A model generated the notes under the pieces. The model was not told where the DNA came from. It searched no databases and saw nothing but the letters and a program-made list of their open reading frames with translations. Both the position numbers and the translations under genes were made by a program. This document shows, piece after piece, positions 9,177-16,800 of a stretch of DNA of 64,000 bases (its first letter is position 1; every line of letters starts with the position of its first letter). This DNA is from Gammaproteobacteria bacterium (GTDB lineage: Bacteria; Pseudomonadota; Gammaproteobacteria; DSM-16500): assembly GCA_021324305.1 (NCBI GenBank), contig JAJPJI010000009.1, positions 1 through 64,000 of the forward strand, given 5' to 3'.

Positions 9177-9680
9177 TTATTCTCTACGTTCAGATTTTTC
9201 AATTTTCTTTCGAATGCGTTCCAGTTTCAGGCGTGAGAGATGATCAATAAACAAGACACCATTCAAATGATCAATTTCATGCTGAATGCAAACAGCCATC
9301 AAGCCTTCCGCATCCAGTTCGAATGTTTTTCCATCGAGATCCATACCGCGAAGACGCACTTTTAACGCGCGCTCGACCTTGTCGTATGCGCCACCCCCGA
9401 CGGACAAACATCCTTCGGCTTCATACTGTATGCCTTCCTTACTGATAATTTCCGGATTGAGAACGCAAACGCGCTGATCATGGTTTTCTGAAACATCCAT
9501 GGTAAATATCTGTTGATGGATATTCACCTGTGTCCCCGCCAATCCAACGCCATGACTTGCATACATGGTTTCATACATGTCATCAACAATACGGCGCAAG
9601 TCGTCATCAATTCTGGTGACTGGCTGCGCCTTGATACGTAAACGAGGATCCGGATATTTAAGAATCTCTAATAACGCCAT
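9177..9680 (-). CDS. def: Peptide deformylase
   Basis: This metallo-hydrolase removes the N-formyl group from nascent proteins. All three motifs are present: GVGLAGTQ (residues 44-51), EGCLS with metal ligand C91, and QHEIDH with ligands H134 and H138 and catalytic E135. Length (167 aa) is typical. Motif 1 has G-T where A-x is more usual (GxGLAAxQ), a mild variation. It is first of def-fmt-rsmB. The hemY stop lies 142 bases upstream on the same strand. Confidence 0.96.
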   Translation of the reverse strand: MALLEILKYPDPRLRIKAQPVTRIDDDLRRIVDDMYETMYASHGVGLAGTQVNIHQQIFTMDVSENHDQRVCVLNPEIISKEGIQYEAEGCLSVGGGAYDKVERALKVRLRGMDLDGKTFELDAEGLMAVCIQHEIDHLNGVLFIDHLSRLKLERIRKKIEKSERRE

Positions 9681-9822
9681 GATAATTGCCCATCAAAAAA
9701 ATGGAAAGCATCATATCATATTTTATCGTCAACCGTGCCATCTCGAACAGACCTTGTCGTTTATATTTTTATTTTATTGAAAAATATGAATATTTTACGA
9801 CAGCCTGATGTAAAACAACCCA

Positions 9823-11031
9823 TCACATCTGGCGCAACTCAATTTGTTGTGCGAGCCCATCCCGGTATTTCTGCAACGCTTCGCTTGGCTCGCCTAGCTG
9901 CTCCAGCAATTTTCCATATTCAAGTGATGCTTCAACACTCGGTCCCTGTGCGAGACATTTCGCAAAATAATCTCTGGCTTTGCCCCACAGCTGCAAACGC
10001 ACACATAATTTACCGAGGATATATAATAATTCAGGTTTTTGACCATACATTTTCACCCAGGCGCCGACGATGACCAATTGCCGGTTCAGATTACTGAATG
10101 AAAGCGTTCCGTACAGCTTTGCCAAATCCGGGTGCCAGGTATTTTTCAGCGTCTTGCGTATCAACTCTTCCATTTCCCTGGTTGTTTCTGTGCCAGTGAC
10201 TGGTGCATGACGCGCCAACTGGGTGACATAGGCGCACACCACATCAGGATTCTTTCGCAAGTACCGCGGCACCTGGCTCCAGATCGTCCTGATATCACTT
10301 AAACGTTTACCGGAAGCGGCACGAAAGAGTTCGCAATAGATATTTTTTTCGAAATGCTGGTATTCATCCGTAGTCAGCATTTTTGCCTTGCGCATGGGCG
10401 GCAGTAAATCCTGAAGACTTTTCCAGTCGGACAAATGCACATACACTTTTTCCAGCAGCAACAAGACGCGGGGATGGCGCGGATAAGATTGCCGCAAGTG
10501 ATTTAATGTTGCCGCTGCTTGCTCAAACTGCCTTTGCTTTAATTCCATGCTTGCCTGGGTCAGGCCAATGGCGAGGTTCGCCTTGGGCGCAACCTGGTAT
10601 GCCTTTTGGATATAACTGTCGCGCCGTTCATAGGCGTTCTGCTCATGAGCAGCCTTGGCGGCAGCCAGATAATTGATTAAGGGTTCGAATGACTGATTGA
10701 CTCCTGCCAGTGAAAATCGTTCGGCCTTTTTCCAGCGCCCTTCAATCAGGCAGGATAATCCTTGCTGGGTTTTGCTGTAAGACTGATGCTCACGGCGAAC
10801 ATGCAGCCAGTTTTTGATGCGAAACCATAAAAATCCCAGCTTATCGATGCTGTCTATCAACAGATAGAACAGAACGAGAAACACAACGGTGCATAATAGT
10901 GCAAACCATAAGGGCATTTGCACCATCCATGGCTGATACACCACCAGAAGAAATCCTGGATGACGCACAACTTCCAGCCCAAACCAGACTGACGCTATCA
11001 GAAATATTAAGAATATGATTAAACGCCACAT
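9823..11031 (-). CDS. hemY: HemY, heme-operon TPR membrane protein
   Basis: HemY is an inner-membrane protein with two N-terminal transmembrane helices (residues about 3-22 and 39-62) and a large TPR region. Its role in heme synthesis is not catalytically defined. Family landmarks are the N-terminal VRHPGFLLVVYQPWMVQMPLW and RYLRKNPDVVCAYVTQLARH in the TPR part. A C-terminal TPR pair reads LLYILGKLCVRLQLWGKARDYF. Length 402 aa is normal. It is the last of hemC-hemD-hemX-hemY, with a 9-base gap after hemX. Confidence 0.92.
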   Translation of the reverse strand: MWRLIIFLIFLIASVWFGLEVVRHPGFLLVVYQPWMVQMPLWFALLCTVVFLVLFYLLIDSIDKLGFLWFRIKNWLHVRREHQSYSKTQQGLSCLIEGRWKKAERFSLAGVNQSFEPLINYLAAAKAAHEQNAYERRDSYIQKAYQVAPKANLAIGLTQASMELKQRQFEQAAATLNHLRQSYPRHPRVLLLLEKVYVHLSDWKSLQDLLPPMRKAKMLTTDEYQHFEKNIYCELFRAASGKRLSDIRTIWSQVPRYLRKNPDVVCAYVTQLARHAPVTGTETTREMEELIRKTLKNTWHPDLAKLYGTLSFSNLNRQLVIVGAWVKMYGQKPELLYILGKLCVRLQLWGKARDYFAKCLAQGPSVEASLEYGKLLEQLGEPSEALQKYRDGLAQQIELRQM

Positions 11032-11040
11032 GAGCGCCTC

Positions 11041-12075
11041 CTATTGCGTCGCGTTCGTCTGTGCAGCTTGCGCAAAATAATTATCAAAAAGCTGCAGCGT
11101 GTTGGAGAGATTGATCACGGATGGCGCGACATTCACTTTACGCAGTTCATCGAGATTCTGCAGCATTGACCTGGTTTCCTGTGCATCCTTGGCAAAATAC
11201 GTTTGCACCCATGACGAAACATTTGTCAGGCTTGCCTGGTATACATCGGCATTTCGATGCAACAAGGCCCATATTGCGCTTTCCAGCTGCGCATGAAGAT
11301 TCTGGTACAAGAATATTTTTTCATCGGGCATCACCAGTGGTAATGCACTTGAATTGTTATATCTGACAATGACAATTTTACTTAATACCTGGCGCGAGTA
11401 TTCAATGCCAGCCTTCCACCAGGGCAGCCCGGATGGAATAGCTGCTGCACTCTGCTTTTCATCCGCCTTCAATGGGCTGACCGGTAACGGCAATTGATCC
11501 AGCTGATGATTGATGGCTGACAGGCGGTTAAACAGGGAAGTCACATCCACCTGGGGCAATGCCTGGAGGCTGACAAGATCACTCGCCAGTGACTTGCGTA
11601 TCTCATTCAGGTTCTCATCCTGCACACCCTGCATTACCTTGTCTGCCTGCTGCAAAAGCAGGACTGCTGTATTGATATCATGAGAAAACTGCAGATGATC
11701 TTCCGCCAGTTTGGCAAGATACTGGGCCTCGGCAACATGCCATTTATTCAAATCTCCTTTTTGTGCCGCACGCCATTCTGCCATGACTTGCTCCTGCTGC
11801 GCGGCAAGATCCTGGGATTTTTGCGCAATCTGCTGCATATCGCCGATTGATTTCTGCAAAGCAGCGATGCTGCCCTGATTGTCTGCTGCGCGTCGTTGCA
11901 GCTCATTCACGCTTTCCGCAAGCCCGAGACTTGCTTGTGATAATTGAAAATAGCCATATCCAAATGCGCACACAAAGATAACAATGGCAATCGTTGAAAA
12001 TAGAATTCCTATATTGGCCCAATTAGCAGGACGCTTATCTGATTGCTTTTCTTCAGCTGCATTTTGATCTGTCAT
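11041..12075 (-). CDS. hemX: HemX, heme-operon membrane protein
   Basis: HemX is named as a uroporphyrinogen methyltransferase in old annotations, but the family lacks a methyltransferase domain. It has one transmembrane helix (IGILFSTIAIVIFVCAFGYG) followed by a periplasmic coiled coil rich in Gln (LQRRAADNQGSIAALQ, MQQIAQKSQDLAAQQEQV). The conserved segments WHVAEAQYLAKLAEDHLQFSHD and ALLLLQQADKVM identify the family. The start ATG 12075 sits behind a GGAG; an earlier ATG at 12087 would overlap that site. It lies between hemD and hemY. Confidence 0.9.
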   Translation of the reverse strand: MTDQNAAEEKQSDKRPANWANIGILFSTIAIVIFVCAFGYGYFQLSQASLGLAESVNELQRRAADNQGSIAALQKSIGDMQQIAQKSQDLAAQQEQVMAEWRAAQKGDLNKWHVAEAQYLAKLAEDHLQFSHDINTAVLLLQQADKVMQGVQDENLNEIRKSLASDLVSLQALPQVDVTSLFNRLSAINHQLDQLPLPVSPLKADEKQSAAAIPSGLPWWKAGIEYSRQVLSKIVIVRYNNSSALPLVMPDEKIFLYQNLHAQLESAIWALLHRNADVYQASLTNVSSWVQTYFAKDAQETRSMLQNLDELRKVNVAPSVINLSNTLQLFDNYFAQAAQTNATQ

Positions 12076-12168
12076 GGTAAACTCCATTCAACTTGCTGCG
12101 GGGCATACGTTATTCAATGTCTTGATCATCCATCGCCAAGGCCCTCGCGGCTTGCCCCGAGGGGTGCA

Positions 12169-12945
12169 TTATCGGTGGTCATTCCTGTTTCGGCACACGT
12201 CCAAAATGGCTGCCATACTGGGATTGGGAGTTACCCATATTGTCTGAAAACCCAAATTATGCGCAAGCGATTTTATTCGCTCACTCATGACAATAACGGG
12301 AATATCTTTTATATACGGCCAGCCGGCTTCACCCAGCAATATTTTTAAATTTCTCACACCTTCATAAGACGTACAAATAATTATATCGATTATGCGTTTT
12401 TCCAGTAAATTTAGACATGGATCAACATCAATTTTGGGTAAAGTTCGCTCATAAGCAATAACAGGCAGGATACAAGCGCCCCGCCTGGCCAATTCCACAT
12501 CCAGCAATTCCCGTCCGCCCACACCGCGAATGATAGCAATTTTTTTACCCGAGACCGCCTTCAGTTCTTCCATTTCCAGCAGCCCCTGGCTGCTCCATTC
12601 AGATTCTGGCTGCAGTGTCACATTGTAACCCGCATCACGCAGGGCTTTTGCCGTCCCGGCACCGACTGCTGCAAATTGCACCGACTCCGGAAATTGCGGC
12701 CAGGTTTTACGAATAGAGGCAATACTGGAATATACCGCCTGAGGACTGATAAAAATCAGCAAATCCTGCTTTCCAAGTGCATTGATTGATTCCTGAAAGG
12801 TTTCCTGATCCGGAGGAGGCGCAAAGGCAATGGTCGGAAAACTGACAGGATAACCGCCTTCAGCGGCAATAAGACGGCATAATTCTGCGCCTTGCGGTTC
12901 AGGACGCGTCACCAATATGTGGAGGCCTTGCAAATCATTCATCAT
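12169..12945 (-). CDS. hemD: Uroporphyrinogen-III synthase
   Basis: This enzyme cyclises hydroxymethylbilane with ring-D inversion to give uroporphyrinogen III. The sequence is poorly conserved in the family, but the landmarks fit: HILVTRPEPQGAELC at the N-terminus, IFISPQAVYS, AVGAGTAKALRDAGY, IAIIRGVGGRELL and a late ICTSYEGVRNLKILLG. The length of 258 aa is normal. Neighbours hemC (upstream) and hemX (downstream) confirm the call. ATGATG at the start leaves a one-codon ambiguity. Confidence 0.92.
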   Translation of the reverse strand: MMNDLQGLHILVTRPEPQGAELCRLIAAEGGYPVSFPTIAFAPPPDQETFQESINALGKQDLLIFISPQAVYSSIASIRKTWPQFPESVQFAAVGAGTAKALRDAGYNVTLQPESEWSSQGLLEMEELKAVSGKKIAIIRGVGGRELLDVELARRGACILPVIAYERTLPKIDVDPCLNLLEKRIIDIIICTSYEGVRNLKILLGEAGWPYIKDIPVIVMSERIKSLAHNLGFQTIWVTPNPSMAAILDVCRNRNDHR

Positions 12946-12997
12946 CGTTCAGATAACTCACCGTCTCGGTAGACAAATGCTGTCTAACATACAGCCG

Positions 12998-13921
12998 CTA
13001 CTGAAACTCTTTCAAAATTTTTTCAGCGCCTTGCTGCAACAATTCGTCCGCCACGCGTGTCCCGATTGTTTCAGCATGGAGAGGATCACCTTCCAGTCTG
13101 GAGCGCAATATCCGCATGCCATCCTGGCTTGCAACCAGCCCGCGCAGCTTTAAAACGCCATGATGAATTTCAGCGTAGGCCGCGACCGGGACCTTGCATC
13201 CCCCGCCAAGACGTCTGCAGAGTGCGCGCTCAGCAGTCACACATTGACTGGTGATAACATCGTTAAGCGGCGAAATCAGGTTGATAATCGCCTTATCATC
13301 CTCTCGGCATTCTATTCCCAATGCACCCTGTCCTGCTGCCGGCAAAGACTCCTCGACCGGCAAATAAGAGCGGATTCTTGCACCCAGATTCATGCGGCGC
13401 AACCCTGCTGCGGCGAGAATAATGGCATCAAAATCGCCCTTATCAAGCCGATTCAGCCGTGTATTAATATTACCGCGCAAATTGCGAAACTCGAGATCCG
13501 GCCTGATGGCTCGCAATTGTGTCTGCCTGCGCAAACTGGATGTTCCTAATGACGAACCGCTAGGCATTTGCGCCAGTGATTCATATTGATTGGAAACAAA
13601 TACATCTCGCGGCTCTTCCCGCTTGCCTATCACCGGTAAAATCATCCCCGACGGCAATTCCATTGGCACGTCTTTCATGGAATGCACTGCCATATCAGCG
13701 CGTCCATCCAGCAAGGCTTCTTCCAGTTCCTTGACAAACAGTCCTTTTCCGCCGATTTCAGTCAGGGTGACATCCAACCGCTTGTCTGCCTGTGTTGTGA
13801 TGCCGAGAAATTCTACCGAAAGATGCGGGTGATGCTGGATTAACAACGTTTTGATCATCTCTGTTTGCGCCAGAGCCAACGGACTTTCACGCGTTGCAAT
13901 TACAATGTGTCGTTTGGTCAT
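12998..13921 (-). CDS. hemC: Porphobilinogen deaminase (hydroxymethylbilane synthase)
   Basis: This enzyme joins four porphobilinogen units into hydroxymethylbilane. C242, in RRLGGGCKVPVAAYA, is the attachment point of the dipyrromethane cofactor and has the same number as in E. coli. Other conserved parts are ATRESPLALAQT, ADMAVHSMKDVPMELP, GTSSLRRQ and LPAAGQGALGIEC. It is the first gene of the heme operon and is divergent from the spermidine-synthase-like gene, so its promoter lies in 13922-14013. Confidence 0.97.
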   Translation of the reverse strand: MTKRHIVIATRESPLALAQTEMIKTLLIQHHPHLSVEFLGITTQADKRLDVTLTEIGGKGLFVKELEEALLDGRADMAVHSMKDVPMELPSGMILPVIGKREEPRDVFVSNQYESLAQMPSGSSLGTSSLRRQTQLRAIRPDLEFRNLRGNINTRLNRLDKGDFDAIILAAAGLRRMNLGARIRSYLPVEESLPAAGQGALGIECREDDKAIINLISPLNDVITSQCVTAERALCRRLGGGCKVPVAAYAEIHHGVLKLRGLVASQDGMRILRSRLEGDPLHAETIGTRVADELLQQGAEKILKEFQ

Positions 13922-14013
13922 ATAAGTGCCAGTCTTGCCTTTTTATGAAATTCTAACCATAGTGTTTATCAGACAGGATTTTAGCCTGATACATCATCTA
14001 TTGGAAATTGATC

Positions 14014-14823
14014 ATGTCAGAATTATTGCAAAAAAAATACTCTATCGATATTTGTCAAAAGCTTTATGAGAAAAATACGCTGGATGGAGCGTTGGCTGTT
14101 TATCAGACGACGCGTTTTGGCACCATATTCACGATTAATGAAGAAATTGTCATTTCCGAACACGATGGATTTTTTTATCATGAAATGATTTCACACCCTG
14201 CGCTGTTTACACATCCTTCCCCAAAAAAAATTGCAGTTATCGGACATTGTTATGGCATTCTTCAGGAAGTGTTAAAACACACGACCGTCAGCGAAGTCTG
14301 GTGCATCACTGAAAATGATGCGGCGGACGAAATTATTTCACAGTATTTTTCCGATCTATACGCAACAAGGAATGATCACAGAGTCAAATATCATTTCCTG
14401 AGTCCCGCACAATGGCTGGACGAATGCGGACAGGCTTCTTTTGACATCATTATTCAAGGATTGCCAGCACACGGCTTTTTGCAGGAACATTATCACAAAT
14501 ACTTCCATGCGCTCGGTGAAAAAGGCATCCTGGTGCAATCCTGCCAAACTGCCTTGCTGCACATGGATACGCTGAAACCCGTATTCCATAACATTCAGCA
14601 GGCAGGATTTGACGACTGGCAAACGCTCAACTTTCCCCAACCCAGTTATCCCGCGGGATGGCGGACAGTGATAATGGCAATCAAACATATGCCGGAGAGG
14701 CGCATACGCGAAAAAGACATTTATAACCGCACGTTCAAAACACGCTACTACAATTATGATACGCACAAGGCCGCTCTCGCGCTGCCTGAGTTCATGCGTG
14801 AAGCATGGCTGATCAACGAGTAA
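14014..14823 (+). CDS. Spermidine synthase-like protein with degenerate active site
   Basis: The frame clearly belongs to the polyamine aminopropyltransferase family: ISEHDGFFYHEMISHPALFTHP is the family N-terminal signature and ILQEVLKH follows the cofactor loop. The decarboxylated-SAM loop, normally GGGDGG, reads GHCYG (residues 77-81). The catalytic Asp of the usual D-x-T-D-P motif is replaced by Q148 in DIIIQGLPAHG. So the fold is kept but catalysis is probably lost or changed. ATG 14014 follows a GGAAA at good spacing; a TTG lies two codons upstream. No speD-like gene is near. It could be a pseudoenzyme or have a new substrate. Confidence 0.72.
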   Translation: MSELLQKKYSIDICQKLYEKNTLDGALAVYQTTRFGTIFTINEEIVISEHDGFFYHEMISHPALFTHPSPKKIAVIGHCYGILQEVLKHTTVSEVWCITENDAADEIISQYFSDLYATRNDHRVKYHFLSPAQWLDECGQASFDIIIQGLPAHGFLQEHYHKYFHALGEKGILVQSCQTALLHMDTLKPVFHNIQQAGFDDWQTLNFPQPSYPAGWRTVIMAIKHMPERRIREKDIYNRTFKTRYYNYDTHKAALALPEFMREAWLINE

Positions 14824-14882
14824 GTGGATGGACATGCTGGTGTTTAACAACACGCCATGTTCCATCCGGTGCTGCGTGCATT

Positions 14883-15674
14883 TCAAACTGGAAGCAGGCG
14901 GCTGCGTTCGTTCAGTTGTTCTTCCCTATCCTCGTTCGGCAAACTGCCATACGTTCTTAACAACGCAGTGGTGCCAAGTGTGCCCGCTGTCAGCAGCAAC
15001 AAGGTCGCAATCACAGCCTGATGACTAACACCTGTCACGTCGGATTTCATCATCGCATCGAGTGAATCACCAAGGTAATGACTCAATACGCAAAGCGCGG
15101 TGTAACTCAGCCCTACGGATCCCGTCAGAACACTGCTGATTGTAGTCTTTGGATAATGAGTGACCGCACGCTTGAAAAACGAGAACAATGAAAAGTGCTG
15201 CGCTGGCATATCGCCCAGGGAAGCAATTTTCTCTGCCAACTCTTCCTTGTCATCAAGATGCGTCAGCGCTTTAGTAACTGGCTCACTCTCGATGAGATGT
15301 TCAGACTTGTCTTTGACGTCGTTTTCGTGTTCTTTTTTTGCAATTTCCTGTTCACTTGCGTTCCGAAACAGGCTTAATTCCCTGTTTGTTTCCAGAAGTC
15401 CCTGAATGAATTCTGCATTATCTTCGCCGCCGGTTTTTTTTGCACCTATCAAGATAAGGGTTTGGAAAATCCCTGTGGATAACGATGAAACAATCTGGTC
15501 AGCACCTTTGGGCATGACATCGGCAAATAAAAAATCCAGCGCCGCTTCGCAAGCCAGGCGAATTTTACCGAACTCTTCCTGGTTTTTATTTTTGCCGTAT
15601 TCATTATGAAAACCGACAACTGAATTGACAAACGCCTGAAATTTTTCTCTGACAACATGACTCGACCATGGCAT
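14883..15674 (-). CDS. Unknown protein with two C-terminal membrane helices (effector-like)
   Basis: No known domain was recognised in this 263-residue protein. Residues 1-90 look helical and soluble. A charged stretch (EIAKKEHENDVKDKSEHLIESE) is in the middle. Two hydrophobic segments are near the end (TISSVLTGSVGLSYTALCVL and AVIATLLLLTAGTLGTTALL). The C-terminal tail LPNEDREEQLNERSRLLPV is acidic, resembling the glutamate-rich tails that help Dot/Icm translocation of Legionella substrates. There is no Sec signal. A secreted, host-membrane-directed role is inference only. A single DnaA-box match lies inside at 15474-15482 and is expected by chance. Confidence 0.6.
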   Translation of the reverse strand: MPWSSHVVREKFQAFVNSVVGFHNEYGKNKNQEEFGKIRLACEAALDFLFADVMPKGADQIVSSLSTGIFQTLILIGAKKTGGEDNAEFIQGLLETNRELSLFRNASEQEIAKKEHENDVKDKSEHLIESEPVTKALTHLDDKEELAEKIASLGDMPAQHFSLFSFFKRAVTHYPKTTISSVLTGSVGLSYTALCVLSHYLGDSLDAMMKSDVTGVSHQAVIATLLLLTAGTLGTTALLRTYGSLPNEDREEQLNERSRLLPV

Positions 15675-15829
15675 AAATAACCCCTCTCTTGACAGTTAAT
15701 CAATTAATAACCGCCGATGTATACCACATGCCGGATCAAAATCAAATTTCCAGGCTGAGCGCGCTCTACTTTGCCCGACTCGGGCAGTCATGTGCTTTTT
15801 TCGTCCGATATCAATGATATTCGCGCCTA

Positions 15830-15859
15830 GTGACCTCATGAAGGTAATAGGTATATAAT
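15830..15859 (+). promoter_or_regulatory. Promoter upstream of ubiK-nudF-parE
   Basis: A perfect -10 TATAAT (15854-15859) lies 18 bases after GTGACC (15830-15835), a fair -35. The leader to the ubiK ATG is about 25 bases. The remainder of 15675-15829 shows no gene. Confidence 0.55.
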
Positions 15860-15888
15860 ACGTGGAACCAAAGAAACGGATTCCAGGT

Positions 15889-16149
15889 ATGACAAAAGCC
15901 AACTTTCTAAAAAATCTGACCGCTCAATTAACGGATGCACTACCATCTCACGTAGGCGCTCTCAAAAAAGATTTTGAAAAAAACTGTCATGCCATACTTG
16001 CAAAAGCTTTTGCAAAATTTGATCTGGTCACGCGCGAAGAATTCGACACACAAACCAAAGTCCTGGGGCGGACACGCAAAAAACTCGAAGAACTTGAAGA
16101 ACATATCAAGTCATTGGAAACATTGTTAAAAGGCAAACATCACAAATAA
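15889..16149 (+). CDS. ubiK: UbiK family ubiquinone biosynthesis accessory factor (BMFP domain)
   Basis: UbiK is a small coiled-coil protein that supports aerobic ubiquinone synthesis together with UbiJ. The 86-residue product has the expected N-terminal helix (FLKNLTAQLTDALP), the FEKNCHAILAKAFAKFDLVTREEFDTQ segment with the conserved LVTREEFD, and a C-terminal coiled coil (RKKLEELEEHIKSLETLL). The start ATG 15889 gives the usual family length; the open frame begins 9 codons earlier. It is the first gene after the promoter at 15830 and leads into nudF. Confidence 0.85.
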   Translation: MTKANFLKNLTAQLTDALPSHVGALKKDFEKNCHAILAKAFAKFDLVTREEFDTQTKVLGRTRKKLEELEEHIKSLETLLKGKHHK

Positions 16150-16170
16150 TCATCACGCTAATCCGTGTCT

Positions 16171-16800
16171 ATGCCAGAAAAAAAATTAAATTCATTCACT
16201 CAAAACGATTATGAGGTCATCCAGCGTGACATCCCTTATCAGGGCGTTTTCCGGATGGCTCGTTATACGCTGCGCTATCGCCTTTTTAATGGCGACTGGA
16301 GTGGTACAATCACGCGTGAAGTGATGGAACGCAAATCAGCGGCCGGCATCCTGCCCTATGATCCCGTTCTTGATCATGTTGTTCTGATAGAGCAATTCCG
16401 CCCGGGAGCCATTACTCATCCACACAGTCCCTGGCTGCTCGAAATCGTCGCAGGCGTCATCGACATGGATGAAAAGCCTGTCGATGTCGCACTTCGTGAA
16501 GCAGACGAGGAAGCGGGCTGTGAAGTGCTGGATATTTACCCTATTTGCGAGTATTTTGTCAGCCCCGGTGGATCGAATGAATTTTTATGGCTTTTTTGCG
16601 GCCGAGTTGATGCAAGTCATGCGGGAGGGATTCATGGCCTGGCGCATGAGAACGAAGATATCCGTGCATTCTCGCTGCCGTCAGACGAGGCATTCAAACT
16701 TTTACAGAATGGCAAGATCAAAACTTCACCGGCTATCATTTCATTACAATGGCTACAGTTAAATCGGGAACGGCTTAAACAATTATGGCAGACAAAATAA
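16171..16800 (+). CDS. nudF: ADP-ribose pyrophosphatase (Nudix hydrolase)
   Basis: NudF hydrolyses ADP-ribose to AMP and ribose-5-phosphate. The Nudix box GX5EX7REUXEEXGU is complete in GVIDMDEKPVDVALREADEEAGC. The family N-terminus (GVFRMARYTLRYRLFNG) and the substrate segment VLIEQFRPGA with PWLLEIVAGVID are as in NudF. Length 209 aa. ATG 16171 is chosen over the GTG two codons earlier. Its stop overlaps the parE start by 16 bases, so the two are coupled; the nudF-parE linkage is common in gammaproteobacteria. Confidence 0.92.
   Translation: MPEKKLNSFTQNDYEVIQRDIPYQGVFRMARYTLRYRLFNGDWSGTITREVMERKSAAGILPYDPVLDHVVLIEQFRPGAITHPHSPWLLEIVAGVIDMDEKPVDVALREADEEAGCEVLDIYPICEYFVSPGGSNEFLWLFCGRVDASHAGGIHGLAHENEDIRAFSLPSDEAFKLLQNGKIKTSPAIISLQWLQLNRERLKQLWQTK

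Noticed and set aside
15474-15482. Single perfect DnaA box
   Set aside because: It lies inside a coding region alone; one such 9-mer in 64 kb is expected by chance.
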